DNA from: CAVVAL01 sp963742725
Lineage (GTDB): Bacteria > Actinomycetota > Actinomycetes > Mycobacteriales > Cryptosporangiaceae
NCBI GenBank assembly: GCA_963742725.1
Contig: CAVUMX010000004.1
Span: 558,001 to 622,000, forward strand
Reading direction: 5' to 3'
Length of the DNA stretch: 64,000 nucleotides
Shown: piece by piece, positions 24,370 through 33,363 of the stretch
Layout: each line of letters opens with the position of its first letter
Numbering within the stretch: position 1 is the stretch's first letter
Notes under the pieces: generated by a model
Seen by the model: the letters and a program-made list of their open reading frames with translations, nothing else
Database searches by the model: none
What the model was told of the DNA's origin: nothing
Position numbers and translations under genes: made by a program

Positions 24370-27168
24370 CTAGGAGCTGGCGCCGGGGAGGACGTGCGCG
24401 AGCTGGCTCCGCCGGGCGATGCCGAGCTTGCGGTAGATGTTCGTGAGGTGGAACTCGACCGTCCGGCGGGTGAGGACGAGCGCCTCGGCGATCTCGGTGT
24501 TGCTCCGGCCCTGGGCGGCGAGCACCGCCACCCGGTGCTCGCGCGGCGTGAGGGCACTGCCGGCGGGCAGGTCGTCGCCGTCGAGGGTGGCGCGGATCGT
24601 CGCGGCCAGCGGCGCCGACGCGCAGCTCTCGGCGGTCGCCAGCGCGTCGTGGAGCAGGGTGAGCGCTTCGCCGTGCCGGTCGCCGGTGTGCAGCCGGCGG
24701 CCGAGTTCCGCCTGGGCACGCGCGCGCTCCAGCACGGCGGGGGTTCCGGCCAGTACCGCCACGGCTTCGTCGAGCAGCGCCGTGCCGTGGTCGTTGTGGT
24801 GCAGCGCGCCGGCGATCCGCAGCGCGATCCCCAGCCCGCGCGGCAGCTCGCGTTTCCGGGCGACCTTGAGCTCCTGGTCGGCGAGGACGACGGCGTACTG
24901 GTGCTCGCCGAGCGCCGCGTGGCACGGCGCGGCGATCCGGCGCCAGGCCAGGTGCGGATGGTCGACGGCGTCCCAGCGCTCCAGCCGGCGGGCGCATTCG
25001 AGTTCGTCCTGGAGAGCGGCGCGGTGGTCGCCGGCGGCGGCGTGCAGGCCACCACGGGCGTGCAGCAGGAAGTTCGTGCGGAGGAACGGTGGCAGGGGAG
25101 CGTTGGCGTGCCGGTCGAGCATCGCGGCGACGGCGGTGTCGTCGCCGAGGTCGATGACGATGCCGGCCAGCGTCGACTCGACCAGCGTGGGCAGGATGCC
25201 GCGCCGGATCGAGAGCATGTCGAGGCGGTCCAGGGTGTTCTCGGCGTCGATGCGGGCGGCTCGTAGCTGCCCGAGCTGGTAGCGGATCTCGGCGCGGAAC
25301 GAGGTGGCGAGCGCGGTGGCCATCGGCAGGCCACGCCGGGACCGGTCGCCCAGGATCTCCTCGCACAGGTGGATCGCGAGGTCGAACTCCTCGATGTGCA
25401 TCAGCGCCGCGACGACGTTGCTGAACGTGCGCAGCTCGTCGAGGGACCGCACCGGGCCGGCGTGCATCGCGGCGAGCGCCAGCCTGCGGGCCACGGCAGG
25501 CGTGAGGTCCATGATGCTGGCCCGTTCCGCCCGCAACGCGTCGACGACGCGCCGCCCGCCGGGCGATCCGGACCGGCGCCGTTCGAGGTCCGCGATGTGG
25601 CTGGCGACCAGGGGAGCGGTCTGCTGCTCGTGGCGGGCGAGGGAGATCAGCTGGACGGCGGCCTCGAACGCCAGCTCCGGATCGTGCGGCTCCACGCGGA
25701 CGATCGCCTGGTCGAGGACGTCGACGGCCTCGCGGTACCGGTCGTTCTCGCCGAGCGCCTGGGCGAGCGCGCACGCGATCCGCGCCTGCTGGCGGGGGTC
25801 CGTGGCATCGACGCTGAGGTACGCCAGGTGCCGGACGGCCGCCGCCGGGTCGACGTGGACCTCCGCGTTGGCCAGTTCGAACAGGACTGCGTCGTGCAGC
25901 TGGTCCGACAGCGGCTCGGATCTCAGACGGCGCAGGTACGCCACGGCGGTCGCGGGGGCACCCTCGGCCATCGCACGTCGGGCTGCCGTCTGCAGTACGT
26001 CGACGGCCCAGCCGGCGCCGATCGGCGGCGCCTCCATGAGGTAGGCCGCCACGCGTTCCGGCTGCGCCTGGATGTCGTGGAGGTACGCGGCGGCGCGGGC
26101 GTGTGCCTGGCCCGGCTCGGTCGGCCCGAGCTGGCACGCGAACGCCGCCTGGACGATCGAGTGGAGGAACGCCGGCGCCGGACGGTCCGTGAGCAGGTTG
26201 AGCTGGACGAGGCGGTCGACGGCGTCGGCGGCCGCGGCGAGCGGCAGCCCGGACACGGCGGCCGCCACGTGCAGGTCGGCGCTGGTGTCTCCGAGCGCGG
26301 CGAGCGTACGGGCGAGCACGTGGAGGGCGGGGTCCTCGTTGCGCAGGCGCATGTTGATGGCGGCGACCAGCTCCTGCGGTCCGAACCGTTCGAGGTGCGG
26401 TGCGGTGCCGCTCGCCGGGACCGTGCGCAGCAGCTCGGCGAGGAGGGCAGGGTTGCCGTCGGTGACGGTGTGGCACGCGCTGACGAATCCCGGGTCGGCA
26501 TCGCCGTTCAGGGCGTTCTCGATCACTTCGCGGGTCGCGTCGAGGTCGAGGCCGCGCACCTGGACGTGCCGGACGGGCGAGCCCGCCGTGGAGTGGTCGA
26601 TCAGGTGGTCGTCGGCGGCGCCGACGAGCAGCGTGGTGAGGACGCCGATCTGGTGGCGCCGGAGCCGCCGCGCGACGTACGCGAGCCACTGGGCGGACGG
26701 CGCGTCCGCCGAGTGCAGGTCGTCGACCGCGACCAGGACGGGCGCCCGCTGGGCGAGGTTGGCGAGCAGCCACCACAGCGCGTGGAAGGTCGCGGGGATG
26801 TCGGCGCGCTGTGCATCCGGCGAGGGCGGTGCTTCGAGGACCTGGCCGGCGAGCGCCGCCGGGCCGTGCAGCAGCGCCCGGCGGGTGCCGGCCGAGGCGC
26901 CGAACAGTGCGGGTTCCAGCAGCTGGCGGACTATTCCAAAAGAAAATTCACGTTCCAGGCGGGCGGCCCTGGCGCTGAGTACCGTGAAGCCGCGGCGATG
27001 CGCGAGAGCTGTCGCGGCCAGCAGTAACGACGTTTTTCCGATGCCTCCCGCGCCTTCCAGACATAGGACCTCCGGCCGCCCGTCCGCTACATTTTCCATC
27101 TGACGGGAAAGCTGATCGATCTCCGCCTCGCGGCCGCACAGGCGTTGTGCTTCCGGAGTGGTGTCCAC
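24370..27168 (-). CDS. LuxR-family LAL regulator, probable pathway-specific
   Basis: 932 residues from a GTG. Walker A is GAGGIGKTS (39-47) and VLVAVDDLHSAD is the Walker B region. A long helical middle leads to a C-terminal LuxR helix-turn-helix (LTPREHRVAVLAAQGRSNTEIA, LTRRTVEFHLTNIYRKLG). The first 250 bases of the gene and its upstream region are richer in A+T than the neighbours. It lies inside the polyketide cluster and is the best candidate for cluster activator, though nothing shows that it binds the GGRAGAC boxes. Confidence 0.9.
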   Translation of the reverse strand: MDTTPEAQRLCGREAEIDQLSRQMENVADGRPEVLCLEGAGGIGKTSLLLAATALAHRRGFTVLSARAARLEREFSFGIVRQLLEPALFGASAGTRRALLHGPAALAGQVLEAPPSPDAQRADIPATFHALWWLLANLAQRAPVLVAVDDLHSADAPSAQWLAYVARRLRRHQIGVLTTLLVGAADDHLIDHSTAGSPVRHVQVRGLDLDATREVIENALNGDADPGFVSACHTVTDGNPALLAELLRTVPASGTAPHLERFGPQELVAAINMRLRNEDPALHVLARTLAALGDTSADLHVAAAVSGLPLAAAADAVDRLVQLNLLTDRPAPAFLHSIVQAAFACQLGPTEPGQAHARAAAYLHDIQAQPERVAAYLMEAPPIGAGWAVDVLQTAARRAMAEGAPATAVAYLRRLRSEPLSDQLHDAVLFELANAEVHVDPAAAVRHLAYLSVDATDPRQQARIACALAQALGENDRYREAVDVLDQAIVRVEPHDPELAFEAAVQLISLARHEQQTAPLVASHIADLERRRSGSPGGRRVVDALRAERASIMDLTPAVARRLALAAMHAGPVRSLDELRTFSNVVAALMHIEEFDLAIHLCEEILGDRSRRGLPMATALATSFRAEIRYQLGQLRAARIDAENTLDRLDMLSIRRGILPTLVESTLAGIVIDLGDDTAVAAMLDRHANAPLPPFLRTNFLLHARGGLHAAAGDHRAALQDELECARRLERWDAVDHPHLAWRRIAAPCHAALGEHQYAVVLADQELKVARKRELPRGLGIALRIAGALHHNDHGTALLDEAVAVLAGTPAVLERARAQAELGRRLHTGDRHGEALTLLHDALATAESCASAPLAATIRATLDGDDLPAGSALTPREHRVAVLAAQGRSNTEIAEALVLTRRTVEFHLTNIYRKLGIARRSQLAHVLPGASS

Positions 27169-27266
27169 CGTTAACCCCCGTTACATGGCGACACTAGTTC
27201 GGCTGGTTTGCCTGGGACCGGTCTGAACTGCGAGAACGGGGCGCGCCTCCGCTTCCGGGAGCAACA

Positions 27267-27281
27267 TTAATGGACCATTAA
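27267..27281. promoter_or_regulatory. Perfect 15-bp palindrome, candidate operator
   Basis: TTAATGG-A-CCATTAA lies about 100 bases upstream of the LAL start codon. Perfect dyads of this AT content are rare by chance in a 70% GC genome, which supports a protein-binding site. Confidence 0.5.
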
Positions 27282-27351
27282 CCGGTACGGCCACCGGCAT
27301 CCGGTGTCGAGTTACCACTATGAATAGCGGTCTCACGGAATGTAAGTAGTT

Positions 27352-27366
27352 GAACACTCAGTGTTC
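27352..27366. promoter_or_regulatory. Second perfect 15-bp palindrome, candidate operator
   Basis: GAACACT-C-AGTGTTC lies mid-way between the two divergent genes. It differs in sequence from the dyad at 27267, so a different regulator is likely. Confidence 0.5.
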
Positions 27367-27587
27367 CGATCGTGCGCGACGCGGGCCCTCTGAGCTGCAC
27401 CGTTGCACGTGATACTACGGAGCTTCGGTCCGATTCTGCGGAAATCCGTAGTTCCCCCGCCTGGTGGATCCGTGCCACTATCGGCTAGGTCGGGGTGATT
27501 TCCGATTCCCCGACAATCGCGCTCCACAAACGTCAGGACAGATTCACTCATGCTTTGCCGAGGACCTCTTCCTGGAGGAGATCAAAC

Positions 27588-28001
27588 GTGAGTAGTCATG
27601 TTTTCGTGCGGGGTCTCGTGGCTGCCGGAATTGCCGCCGCCGGCGATGTTCTGATATTCCTTCTCGCTCGCAGGTCGGGTATTTCATTCGACCTTCCCGT
27701 CCCGTTGGTGAGCGGTTCAGAAATGCCATGGTACGTCATTGCGACCGTGGCGGCAGGTGCCGCGATCGCCGGTGCCGTATTCGCGTGGCAGCTCGGTAGA
27801 CGCAATCCCCGAATCGCGGCCAGGTTCTTCACCTGGACCGTCGTGACGGTCGCGCTGCTGTCCTGCGTCCCGCTGCTGGCGCTCGGCCTCGCGGCGGGCA
27901 GCACGGCGGCGCTGGTCGCGATGCACATCCTGCCGGGAGCAGTGGTCCTGGCCGTCCTGCTCCCGGTCCTGCGACGGGAGGCGGCGCGCGTCACGTTGTG
28001 A
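27588..28001 (+). CDS. DUF6069-family membrane protein
   Basis: 137 residues from a GTG with a GGAGGAG site eight bases upstream. Four membrane helices are evident (GLVAAGIAAAGDVLIFLLA, WYVIATVAAGAAIAGAVFA, FTWTVVTVALLSCVPLLALGL, VAMHILPGAVVLAVLLPVL). This layout and the N-terminal 'RGLVAAGIAAAGDVL' fit DUF6069, whose function is unknown. It precedes the two-component genes by 34 bases and may be the membrane partner of the kinase, which itself has only one short hydrophobic segment. Confidence 0.72.
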   Translation: MSSHVFVRGLVAAGIAAAGDVLIFLLARRSGISFDLPVPLVSGSEMPWYVIATVAAGAAIAGAVFAWQLGRRNPRIAARFFTWTVVTVALLSCVPLLALGLAAGSTAALVAMHILPGAVVLAVLLPVLRREAARVTL

Positions 28002-28035
28002 CCCTGCCGGAACTGAACATGAGGAGGGCGACGAC

Positions 28036-28773
28036 GTGGGCATATCCCAGTGCCTGGTCGGATTTGGCCTGGGGGCGCTCGCAGGCGCTCTGCTGGTCCT
28101 GGTTCTGAAGCGGCGCGGCACGCCCTGCGTGGTCGCGGCCGTGCAACACGAGCGGTGGAGGATCGCCAGGGAACTGCACGACACGGTCGGGCATCGGCTG
28201 GTCGTGATCTCGATGCAGGTTCGCGCGCTGCGGTCGGACACGTCCCGACCGGAACTGATCGCGCAGGCCGTGGAGGACGAGGCCCGGGCCGCCCAGCGGG
28301 ACATCCGCCGGACGATCGGCGTCCTGCGGCGCGTCGGCAGCAAGGCGCTCTCGGCGAGCCTCACCGACCTCACCGCCCGCCTGCCCGGCGGCGAGGTTTC
28401 CATTTGCCTTGACAACGTTGGCAACGAGCGGAACGTGCGGCCTGAGCTGCGGGAAGCGGCGCTGCGGATCGTCCAGGAAGGCGTGACGAACGCGCTGAAG
28501 CACGGCGTCGGTCCGATCCGGGTCGCCGTGAACTTCGGCGACACGCTGGACATCGAGGTCGCGAACGGCACCGCAGGTCCGCCTCCGGCGGAACGCGCGC
28601 GGGGTGGCTACGGGCTTCTCGGGTTACGCGAGCGGATCGCCGCGTTCGACGGTGCGCTCGAGTGCGGTCCCGTGCCGGGCGGCGGATTCGTTGTGCGCGC
28701 CCGGATTCCCACCGGCGGATCAGGTAGCCGGGCGACTCGGAAGGAGCCGACATGGGCGGAATTGGAGTACTGA
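28036..28773 (+). CDS. NarL-type sensor histidine kinase
   Basis: 245 residues from a GTG with GAGGAGGG upstream. One short hydrophobic helix (residues about 9-25) is followed by the HisKA_3 box ERWRIARELHDTVGHRL (His48) and a HATPase domain ending in GGYGLLGLRERIAAF. It lacks an extended sensor domain, so it may sense via the adjacent DUF6069 protein or in the cytoplasm. Its 3' end overlaps the regulator gene by 22 bases. Confidence 0.9.
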   Translation: MGISQCLVGFGLGALAGALLVLVLKRRGTPCVVAAVQHERWRIARELHDTVGHRLVVISMQVRALRSDTSRPELIAQAVEDEARAAQRDIRRTIGVLRRVGSKALSASLTDLTARLPGGEVSICLDNVGNERNVRPELREAALRIVQEGVTNALKHGVGPIRVAVNFGDTLDIEVANGTAGPPPAERARGGYGLLGLRERIAAFDGALECGPVPGGGFVVRARIPTGGSGSRATRKEPTWAELEY

Positions 28774-29408
28774 TCGCAGATGATCAACCATTAGTCCGCA
28801 GCGGGTTGAAAGCGACGCTTGTCGGGGTTCCCGGGGTCACGATCGTGGGCGAGGTGGCGAATGGCGCGGAGGCGGTCCGGTGCGTTCTCCGCGCGAAGCC
28901 GGACATCGTTCTCATGGACGTCAGGATGCCGCGCATGGACGGACTCCAGGCGACCCGCCAGATCTGCAAGCCCAATAGCGGCGTCAGCACCAAGGTCATC
29001 ATTCTCACGATGTACGACCAGGACGAGCACGTCTTCGAAGCGCTCCGCGCCGGCGCGAGCGGGTTCATCCTCAAGGACGCGCCGACCGAGAAGCTGATCG
29101 AGGCCGTGCGGGAGGTCGCGTCCGGCGCCGCGCTCCTCTCGCCGACCGTGACGCGGAGCCTCATCGCGGAGTTCGCGCGGCGTCCGATGCTGACCCGGGC
29201 AGCCGTGCCGGAACTCGCCCAGCTGACGGACCGCGAGCTGGACGTGTTCAAGCTGCTCGTGCGCGGCCACCGCAACGAGGACATGGCGAAGGTGCTCCGC
29301 CTCGGCGAGAGCACTGTGAAGTCGCACGTCCAGCATCTGTACCAGAAGCTCGGCGTCCGCGACCGCGTCCAGGTCGTGATCTACGCCTACGAGAACGGTC
29401 TCCTCTAG
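28752..29408 (+). CDS. NarL/FixJ-family response regulator
   Basis: 218 residues. The receiver carries the acidic pair at DDQ (residues 10-11) and Asp56 in IVLMDVRMP. The C-terminal LuxR helix-turn-helix reads LTDRELDVFKLLVRGHRNEDMA and GESTVKSHVQHLYQKLG. It is the phosphorylation partner of the preceding kinase. It is encoded immediately upstream of the cyclase/carboxylase operon and is a second candidate, besides the LAL protein, for binding the shared promoter boxes. Confidence 0.92.
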   Translation: MGGIGVLIADDQPLVRSGLKATLVGVPGVTIVGEVANGAEAVRCVLRAKPDIVLMDVRMPRMDGLQATRQICKPNSGVSTKVIILTMYDQDEHVFEALRAGASGFILKDAPTEKLIEAVREVASGAALLSPTVTRSLIAEFARRPMLTRAAVPELAQLTDRELDVFKLLVRGHRNEDMAKVLRLGESTVKSHVQHLYQKLGVRDRVQVVIYAYENGLL

Positions 29409-29455
29409 GCGGGGTGCGGGTCCACCGCCGGGGTGAGGCAGGACCTCATGTCGGC

Positions 29456-29489
29456 GGCGGGAGACGGCCGGCGGCGCCGTTCCTAGCGT
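29456..29489 (+). promoter_or_regulatory. Cluster promoter box C (cyclase-acetyl-CoA carboxylase operon)
   Basis: GGCGGGAGACGG (29456-29467), then TAGCGT at 29484-29489, with 18 bases between GAC and the -10. The upstream GGACCTCATGTCGG also resembles boxes B-plus and D. A GTG at 29495 would be leaderless, but the better-supported start at 29528 has its own ribosome-binding site. Confidence 0.78.
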
Positions 29490-29527
29490 GACGGGTGACC
29501 ATTCCCCGGATGCCGAGGAGCCGTCCC

Positions 29528-29863
29528 GTGACTGACCGGATTCTGATCGTCGCCCGCCTGGAACAGGGAAGCGCGGACGAGGTCGCGCGGCTGTTCGCCG
29601 CCTCGGACCGGACGGAGCTGCCGCACGCGCTCGGCGTGACCCGGCGCCACCTGTTCCGGTACCGGGACCTCTACTTCCACTACGCCGAGTTCGACCGTGA
29701 CGCGGGCGACGCCATGGCCACCGCACGCGACCGGGCGGACTTCCGCCAGCTCAGCGACGACCTGAGCGACCACGTCACCCCGTTCGATCCGGCGACGTGG
29801 CGGAGCCCCGCCGATGCGATGGCACGGTCCTTCTACACCTGGACCCCGGGTGGTGCGCGATGA
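29528..29863 (+). CDS. TcmI-family type II polyketide cyclase
   Basis: 111 residues from a GTG with GAGGAG seven bases upstream, matching the usual 105-115 residues. The family pattern is clear: DRILIVARLEQGSADEVARLFAASD at the start, then LGVTRRHLFRYRDLYFHYAEF. Such ferredoxin-fold cyclases form late rings of pentangular or tetracenomycin-type polyketides and spore pigments. It begins an operon of acetyl-CoA carboxylase genes (ATGA overlap with the next). Confidence 0.9.
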   Translation: MTDRILIVARLEQGSADEVARLFAASDRTELPHALGVTRRHLFRYRDLYFHYAEFDRDAGDAMATARDRADFRQLSDDLSDHVTPFDPATWRSPADAMARSFYTWTPGGAR

Positions 29864-31491
29864 CGCTGGCCCTCCAGGCGAACCCGTGGGCGCTCTGCCC
29901 GCGCTGCCGCCACGCCGTCTACCAGCCACGGCTCGCACGTGACCTGCACGTCTGCCCCGAGTGCGGGCACCACCAGCGGTTGGGGAGCGACGAGCGGATC
30001 CGGCAGCTCGCCGATCCCGGCTCGTTCCGTCCGGCCAGGCCCGTCCACGGCGCCGACCCCTTGGGTTTCGTGGACTCGATCCCCTACCCGGACCGCGTGG
30101 CGGCGGCCCGGCAGCGGACCGGCCTCGCCGAGGCGATCCAGTACGGGCGGGCGACGATCGGCGGGAACGCGGTCGTCCTCGGCGTCATGGACTTCGGATT
30201 CCTGGGCGGCAGCATGGGATCGGCCGTCGGCGAGGCCGTCGCGCGAGCCGCCGAGGACGCGCTGTCGACGCGGACACCGCTGGTGCTCGTGACGGCGTCC
30301 GGTGGCGCGCGGATGCAGGAAGGCTGCCTGTCGCTGATGCAGATGGCGAAGACCAGCCAGGCGCTGCGGCGGCTCCAGGCTGGCGGCGTCCTGTCGATCT
30401 GCGTGCTCACCGACCCGACATTCGGCGGCGTGACCGCGTCGTTCGCGACCCTCGCCGACATCCTCGTCGCCGAGCGCGGCAGCCGGATCGGGTTCGCCGG
30501 TCCGCGGGTGATCGCCGGCGCGACCCGCGAACGGTTACCGGACGGGTTCCAGACGGCCGAGTACCTGCTCTCCCGTGGCATGGTCGATCGGGTCGAGGCG
30601 CGCGACGGGCTCCGACCTCTGCTGGCCAGGCTGTTGACGGTTCGCCGATCACCGTCCGGGTCAACGGGTTTCGAGCCGTTCCGGGTTTCGGCCCGGGATT
30701 CGTGGGAGACGGTGCGGCTGGCCCGGGACACCGCCCGCCCGACGACGCTGGACTACGTCGGGTACCTGTGCGACGACTTCGTCGAGCTGCACGGCGACCG
30801 GTGCCACGCGGACGATCCGGCGATCGTCGGCGGCCTCACCTGGGTCGACGGCCGGCGGTGTGTCCTTATCGGACACCAGAAGGGCCACGACACGCAGGAG
30901 CGCGTCGCGCGGAACTTCGGCATGCCGAACCCCGAGGGATACCGGAAGGCGCTGCGGCTGATGCGGCTCGCGGAGCGGCTGGGGCTGCCGGTCGTCACGC
31001 TGGTCGACACGCAGGGCGCGGCGCCGGGCGTGGGTGCGGAGGAACGCGGCCAGGCGTGGGCGATCGCGGACTGCATCGCCGGCATGTCGGAGTTGGGCGT
31101 GCCGGTCGTGGCGACGATCACCGGGGAAGGCGGCAGCGGCGGCGCGCTCGCGCTGGCCGTGGCGAATCAGGTGCTGATGATGGAGAACGCCTGCTACTCG
31201 GTGATCAGTCCGGAGAGCTGCTCGACGATCCTGCACGGCGACCCGTCGCGCGGTGCCGAGATGGCCAAGGCGCTGCGCATCACCGCACCCGAGCTGATGC
31301 GGCTCGGCGTGGTGGACGGCGTGATCGCCGAACCTGCGGGCGGGGCCCAGGCCGCACCGGCCGACGCGGCCGTCGCCTTGAAGACCGCGCTGCTGGCCGC
31401 GCTCGACCAGCTCGACGGCTTCGGCCCGGACGAACTCCGCAAGCACCGCTTCGAACGGTTCCGCGCGCTCGGGGTGGTGGCCGATGCCTGA
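29860..31491 (+). CDS. accDA: Acetyl-CoA carboxylase carboxyltransferase, beta-alpha fusion (AccD-AccA)
   Basis: 543 residues. The first half is the beta subunit with a zinc finger (Cys13, Cys16, Cys32, Cys35) and the crotonase-like GGSMGSAVGEAV and TASGGARMQEG elements. The second half is the alpha subunit, beginning near residue 285, with GHQKGHDTQERVARNFGMPNPEGYRKALRLM and GVGAEERGQ. It transfers carboxyl from biotin to acetyl-CoA. Both halves in one chain enforce equal stoichiometry. Most actinobacterial acyl-CoA carboxylases are of another (AccA3/PccB) type, so this set probably serves malonyl-CoA supply for the polyketide. Confidence 0.93.
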   Translation: MTLALQANPWALCPRCRHAVYQPRLARDLHVCPECGHHQRLGSDERIRQLADPGSFRPARPVHGADPLGFVDSIPYPDRVAAARQRTGLAEAIQYGRATIGGNAVVLGVMDFGFLGGSMGSAVGEAVARAAEDALSTRTPLVLVTASGGARMQEGCLSLMQMAKTSQALRRLQAGGVLSICVLTDPTFGGVTASFATLADILVAERGSRIGFAGPRVIAGATRERLPDGFQTAEYLLSRGMVDRVEARDGLRPLLARLLTVRRSPSGSTGFEPFRVSARDSWETVRLARDTARPTTLDYVGYLCDDFVELHGDRCHADDPAIVGGLTWVDGRRCVLIGHQKGHDTQERVARNFGMPNPEGYRKALRLMRLAERLGLPVVTLVDTQGAAPGVGAEERGQAWAIADCIAGMSELGVPVVATITGEGGSGGALALAVANQVLMMENACYSVISPESCSTILHGDPSRGAEMAKALRITAPELMRLGVVDGVIAEPAGGAQAAPADAAVALKTALLAALDQLDGFGPDELRKHRFERFRALGVVADA

Positions 31492-31987
31492 CGAGGCCAC
31501 GTGGAGCCAGGACCTGCGCCGGCTCCGCGCCGAGGTGAGCAGCCTGGTCAAGACGATCCCCGGTCAGGTGTCGAGCGTGTCGCTCCGCGCGGGCGAGCAC
31601 GCGATCGAGGTGACGTGGGCGACACCGCCCGACGCCGGCGCGCGGGTCGCGGTGACGGCAGAGGTGCCCGCGACGCTCGCGGCGCAGGACGCGCTCGGGC
31701 CGGCGGTGGGTGCGCCGGGGCCGACCATTGTCGACGCTCAGGTTCGGGAGATCGTGGCGCCGCTCGTCGGCACGTTCTACGTGGCACCGGAGCCGGGCGC
31801 CAAGCCGTTCGTCCGTCCGGGGGAGCGGGTCGAGGCCGGGCAGACCGTCGGCATCGTCGAGGCGATGAAGCTGCTGAACCCGGTGTGCGCCGAGTGGGGC
31901 GGCGAGGTGGTGGACGTGCTGGTAGGCGACGCCGAGCCGGTCGAGTACGGGCAGGGACTGGTCCGGATCAGGGCGGACGCGCCGTGA
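31484..31987 (+). CDS. accB: Biotin carboxyl carrier protein of acetyl-CoA carboxylase
   Basis: 167 residues. The C-terminal biotinyl domain has EAMKL with biotin acceptor Lys129, preceded by VGTFYVAPEPGAKPFVRPGE, the bacterial BCCP 'thumb' region. The N-terminal 80 residues are an acidic, Ala-rich linker. It overlaps accDA by eight bases and the AccC start by four, so the three are translated as a unit. Confidence 0.94.
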   Translation: MPDEATWSQDLRRLRAEVSSLVKTIPGQVSSVSLRAGEHAIEVTWATPPDAGARVAVTAEVPATLAAQDALGPAVGAPGPTIVDAQVREIVAPLVGTFYVAPEPGAKPFVRPGERVEAGQTVGIVEAMKLLNPVCAEWGGEVVDVLVGDAEPVEYGQGLVRIRADAP

Positions 31988-33363
31988 CCGCCTTCGACAC
32001 CGTCCTCATCGCGAACCGGGGCGAGATCGCGCTGCGGATCGCCCGGACGTGCCGCGAGATGGGCATCCGGACGGTCGCCGTGTACTCGACGGCCGACCGG
32101 TCGAGCCCGGTGGTGTCCTATGCGGACCGTGCCGTGTGCATCGGTGCGCCCGCGCCCAGGCGCAGCTACCTGTGCGTGCCGGCGATCGTCGAGGCCGCGC
32201 TGGCGACCGGTGCCGACGCGGTCCATCCGGGATACGGGTTCCTGTCGGAGGATCCGGACTTCGCGCAGGTCTGCGCCGACAACGACCTGACGTTCATCGG
32301 GCCGCCGGCGGACGTCATGACGTGCCTCGGCGACAAGGCGCGGGTCCGGTCGCTGATGGCCGCCGCCGGGTTGCCGGTGCTACCGGGCAGCGACGGGACC
32401 GTGCCGACGCTGGCCGACGCCGACGAGGTGGCGGGCCGCATCGGCTACCCCGTCGTGGTGAAGGCCGCGGCGGGTGGTGGCGGGCGCGGCATCGAGGTGG
32501 CGCGGTCCGCCGCGGAGCTGCCCGAGGTGTACCGCCGCACCACGGCGCTCGCCCGGCAGATCTTCGGCAACGGTGACGTGTACGTCGAGCGGTACCTGCC
32601 GGCGGCGCGGCACGTCGAGGTCCAGATCCTGTGCGACCACGCCGGCAACGCCGTCCACCTCGGCGAACGGGACTGTTCCCTGCAACGCCGGAACCAGAAG
32701 CTCGTCGAGGAGGCGCCGTCGCCGGCGCTGCCGCCCGGAGTGCGCGCTGCGCTGGGGGAGTACGCCATCGCCGGCGCCAAGGCACTCGGCTACGCGGGTG
32801 TGGGGACGATGGAGTTCCTCGTGGACCCGTCCGGCGGCGTGACGTTCATGGAGATCAACGGCCGCATCCAGGTCGAGCACCCGGTGACGGAGGCGCTGAC
32901 CGGGATCGACCTCGTCCGGGAGCAGATCCGGGTGGCGGCCGGCGGCACGCTGACGTTCGGCCAGGCGGACGTGCGGCTCACCGGCGCGGCCATCGAGTGC
33001 CGCGTCAACGCCGAGGACCCGGACGCCGGATTCCGTCCCACGCCCGGTGTGCTGGACGTGTTCCGCCCGCCGGGTGGCCCAGGGGTGCGGATCGACGCCG
33101 GGTTCGGCCAGGGCGACACGATCCCACCGAACTACGACTCGCTCATCGCCAAGCTGATCGTGTGGGCGCCGAACCGGGCCGAGGCGATCGCCCGCGCCGA
33201 CCGTGCGCTGGAGGAGTTCGCCGTGGCCGGACCGGGCGTGGCGACCACGATTCCGCTCCTGCGGGGCCTGCTCGCCCAGCCGGCGTTCGTAGCGGCCGAA
33301 CACACCACCCGGTTCGTGGACGAGCTGATGGCCGACCGGCCCCTCACACCGTGGGCGTCGTGA
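31984..33363 (+). CDS. accC: Biotin carboxylase of acetyl-CoA carboxylase
   Basis: 459 residues from a GTG overlapping the accB stop. It opens with TVLIANRGEIALRIARTCREMG, has the ATP-grasp glycine loop (AAAGGGGRGIEV) and the catalytic stretch INGRIQVEHPVTE, where the usual MNTR is INGR but the Glu, Asn, Arg and second Glu are kept. It carboxylates the BCCP biotin with ATP and bicarbonate. With accDA and accB the operon encodes a complete acetyl-CoA carboxylase. Confidence 0.95.
   Translation: MTAFDTVLIANRGEIALRIARTCREMGIRTVAVYSTADRSSPVVSYADRAVCIGAPAPRRSYLCVPAIVEAALATGADAVHPGYGFLSEDPDFAQVCADNDLTFIGPPADVMTCLGDKARVRSLMAAAGLPVLPGSDGTVPTLADADEVAGRIGYPVVVKAAAGGGGRGIEVARSAAELPEVYRRTTALARQIFGNGDVYVERYLPAARHVEVQILCDHAGNAVHLGERDCSLQRRNQKLVEEAPSPALPPGVRAALGEYAIAGAKALGYAGVGTMEFLVDPSGGVTFMEINGRIQVEHPVTEALTGIDLVREQIRVAAGGTLTFGQADVRLTGAAIECRVNAEDPDAGFRPTPGVLDVFRPPGGPGVRIDAGFGQGDTIPPNYDSLIAKLIVWAPNRAEAIARADRALEEFAVAGPGVATTIPLLRGLLAQPAFVAAEHTTRFVDELMADRPLTPWAS

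Larger units (their letters stand above)
27169..27587. other. 419-bp gene-free, AT-enriched regulatory region
   Basis: No convincing gene is present between the LAL gene and the DUF6069 gene. The stretch is clearly less GC-rich than its surroundings. It contains two perfect 15-bp palindromes (listed separately) and a wider CTACGGA/TCCGTAG pair between about 27415 and 27451. None of the cluster's GGRAGAC boxes is seen here, so the regulators appear to be controlled differently from the biosynthetic operons. Confidence 0.6.

Noticed and set aside
29495..29527. GTG at 29495 as a leaderless start of the TcmI-type cyclase
   Set aside because: Its distance from the -10 fits, but the added residues (MTIPRMPRSRP) are not family-like and the GTG at 29528 has a good GAGGAG site. 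Kept only as an alternative.
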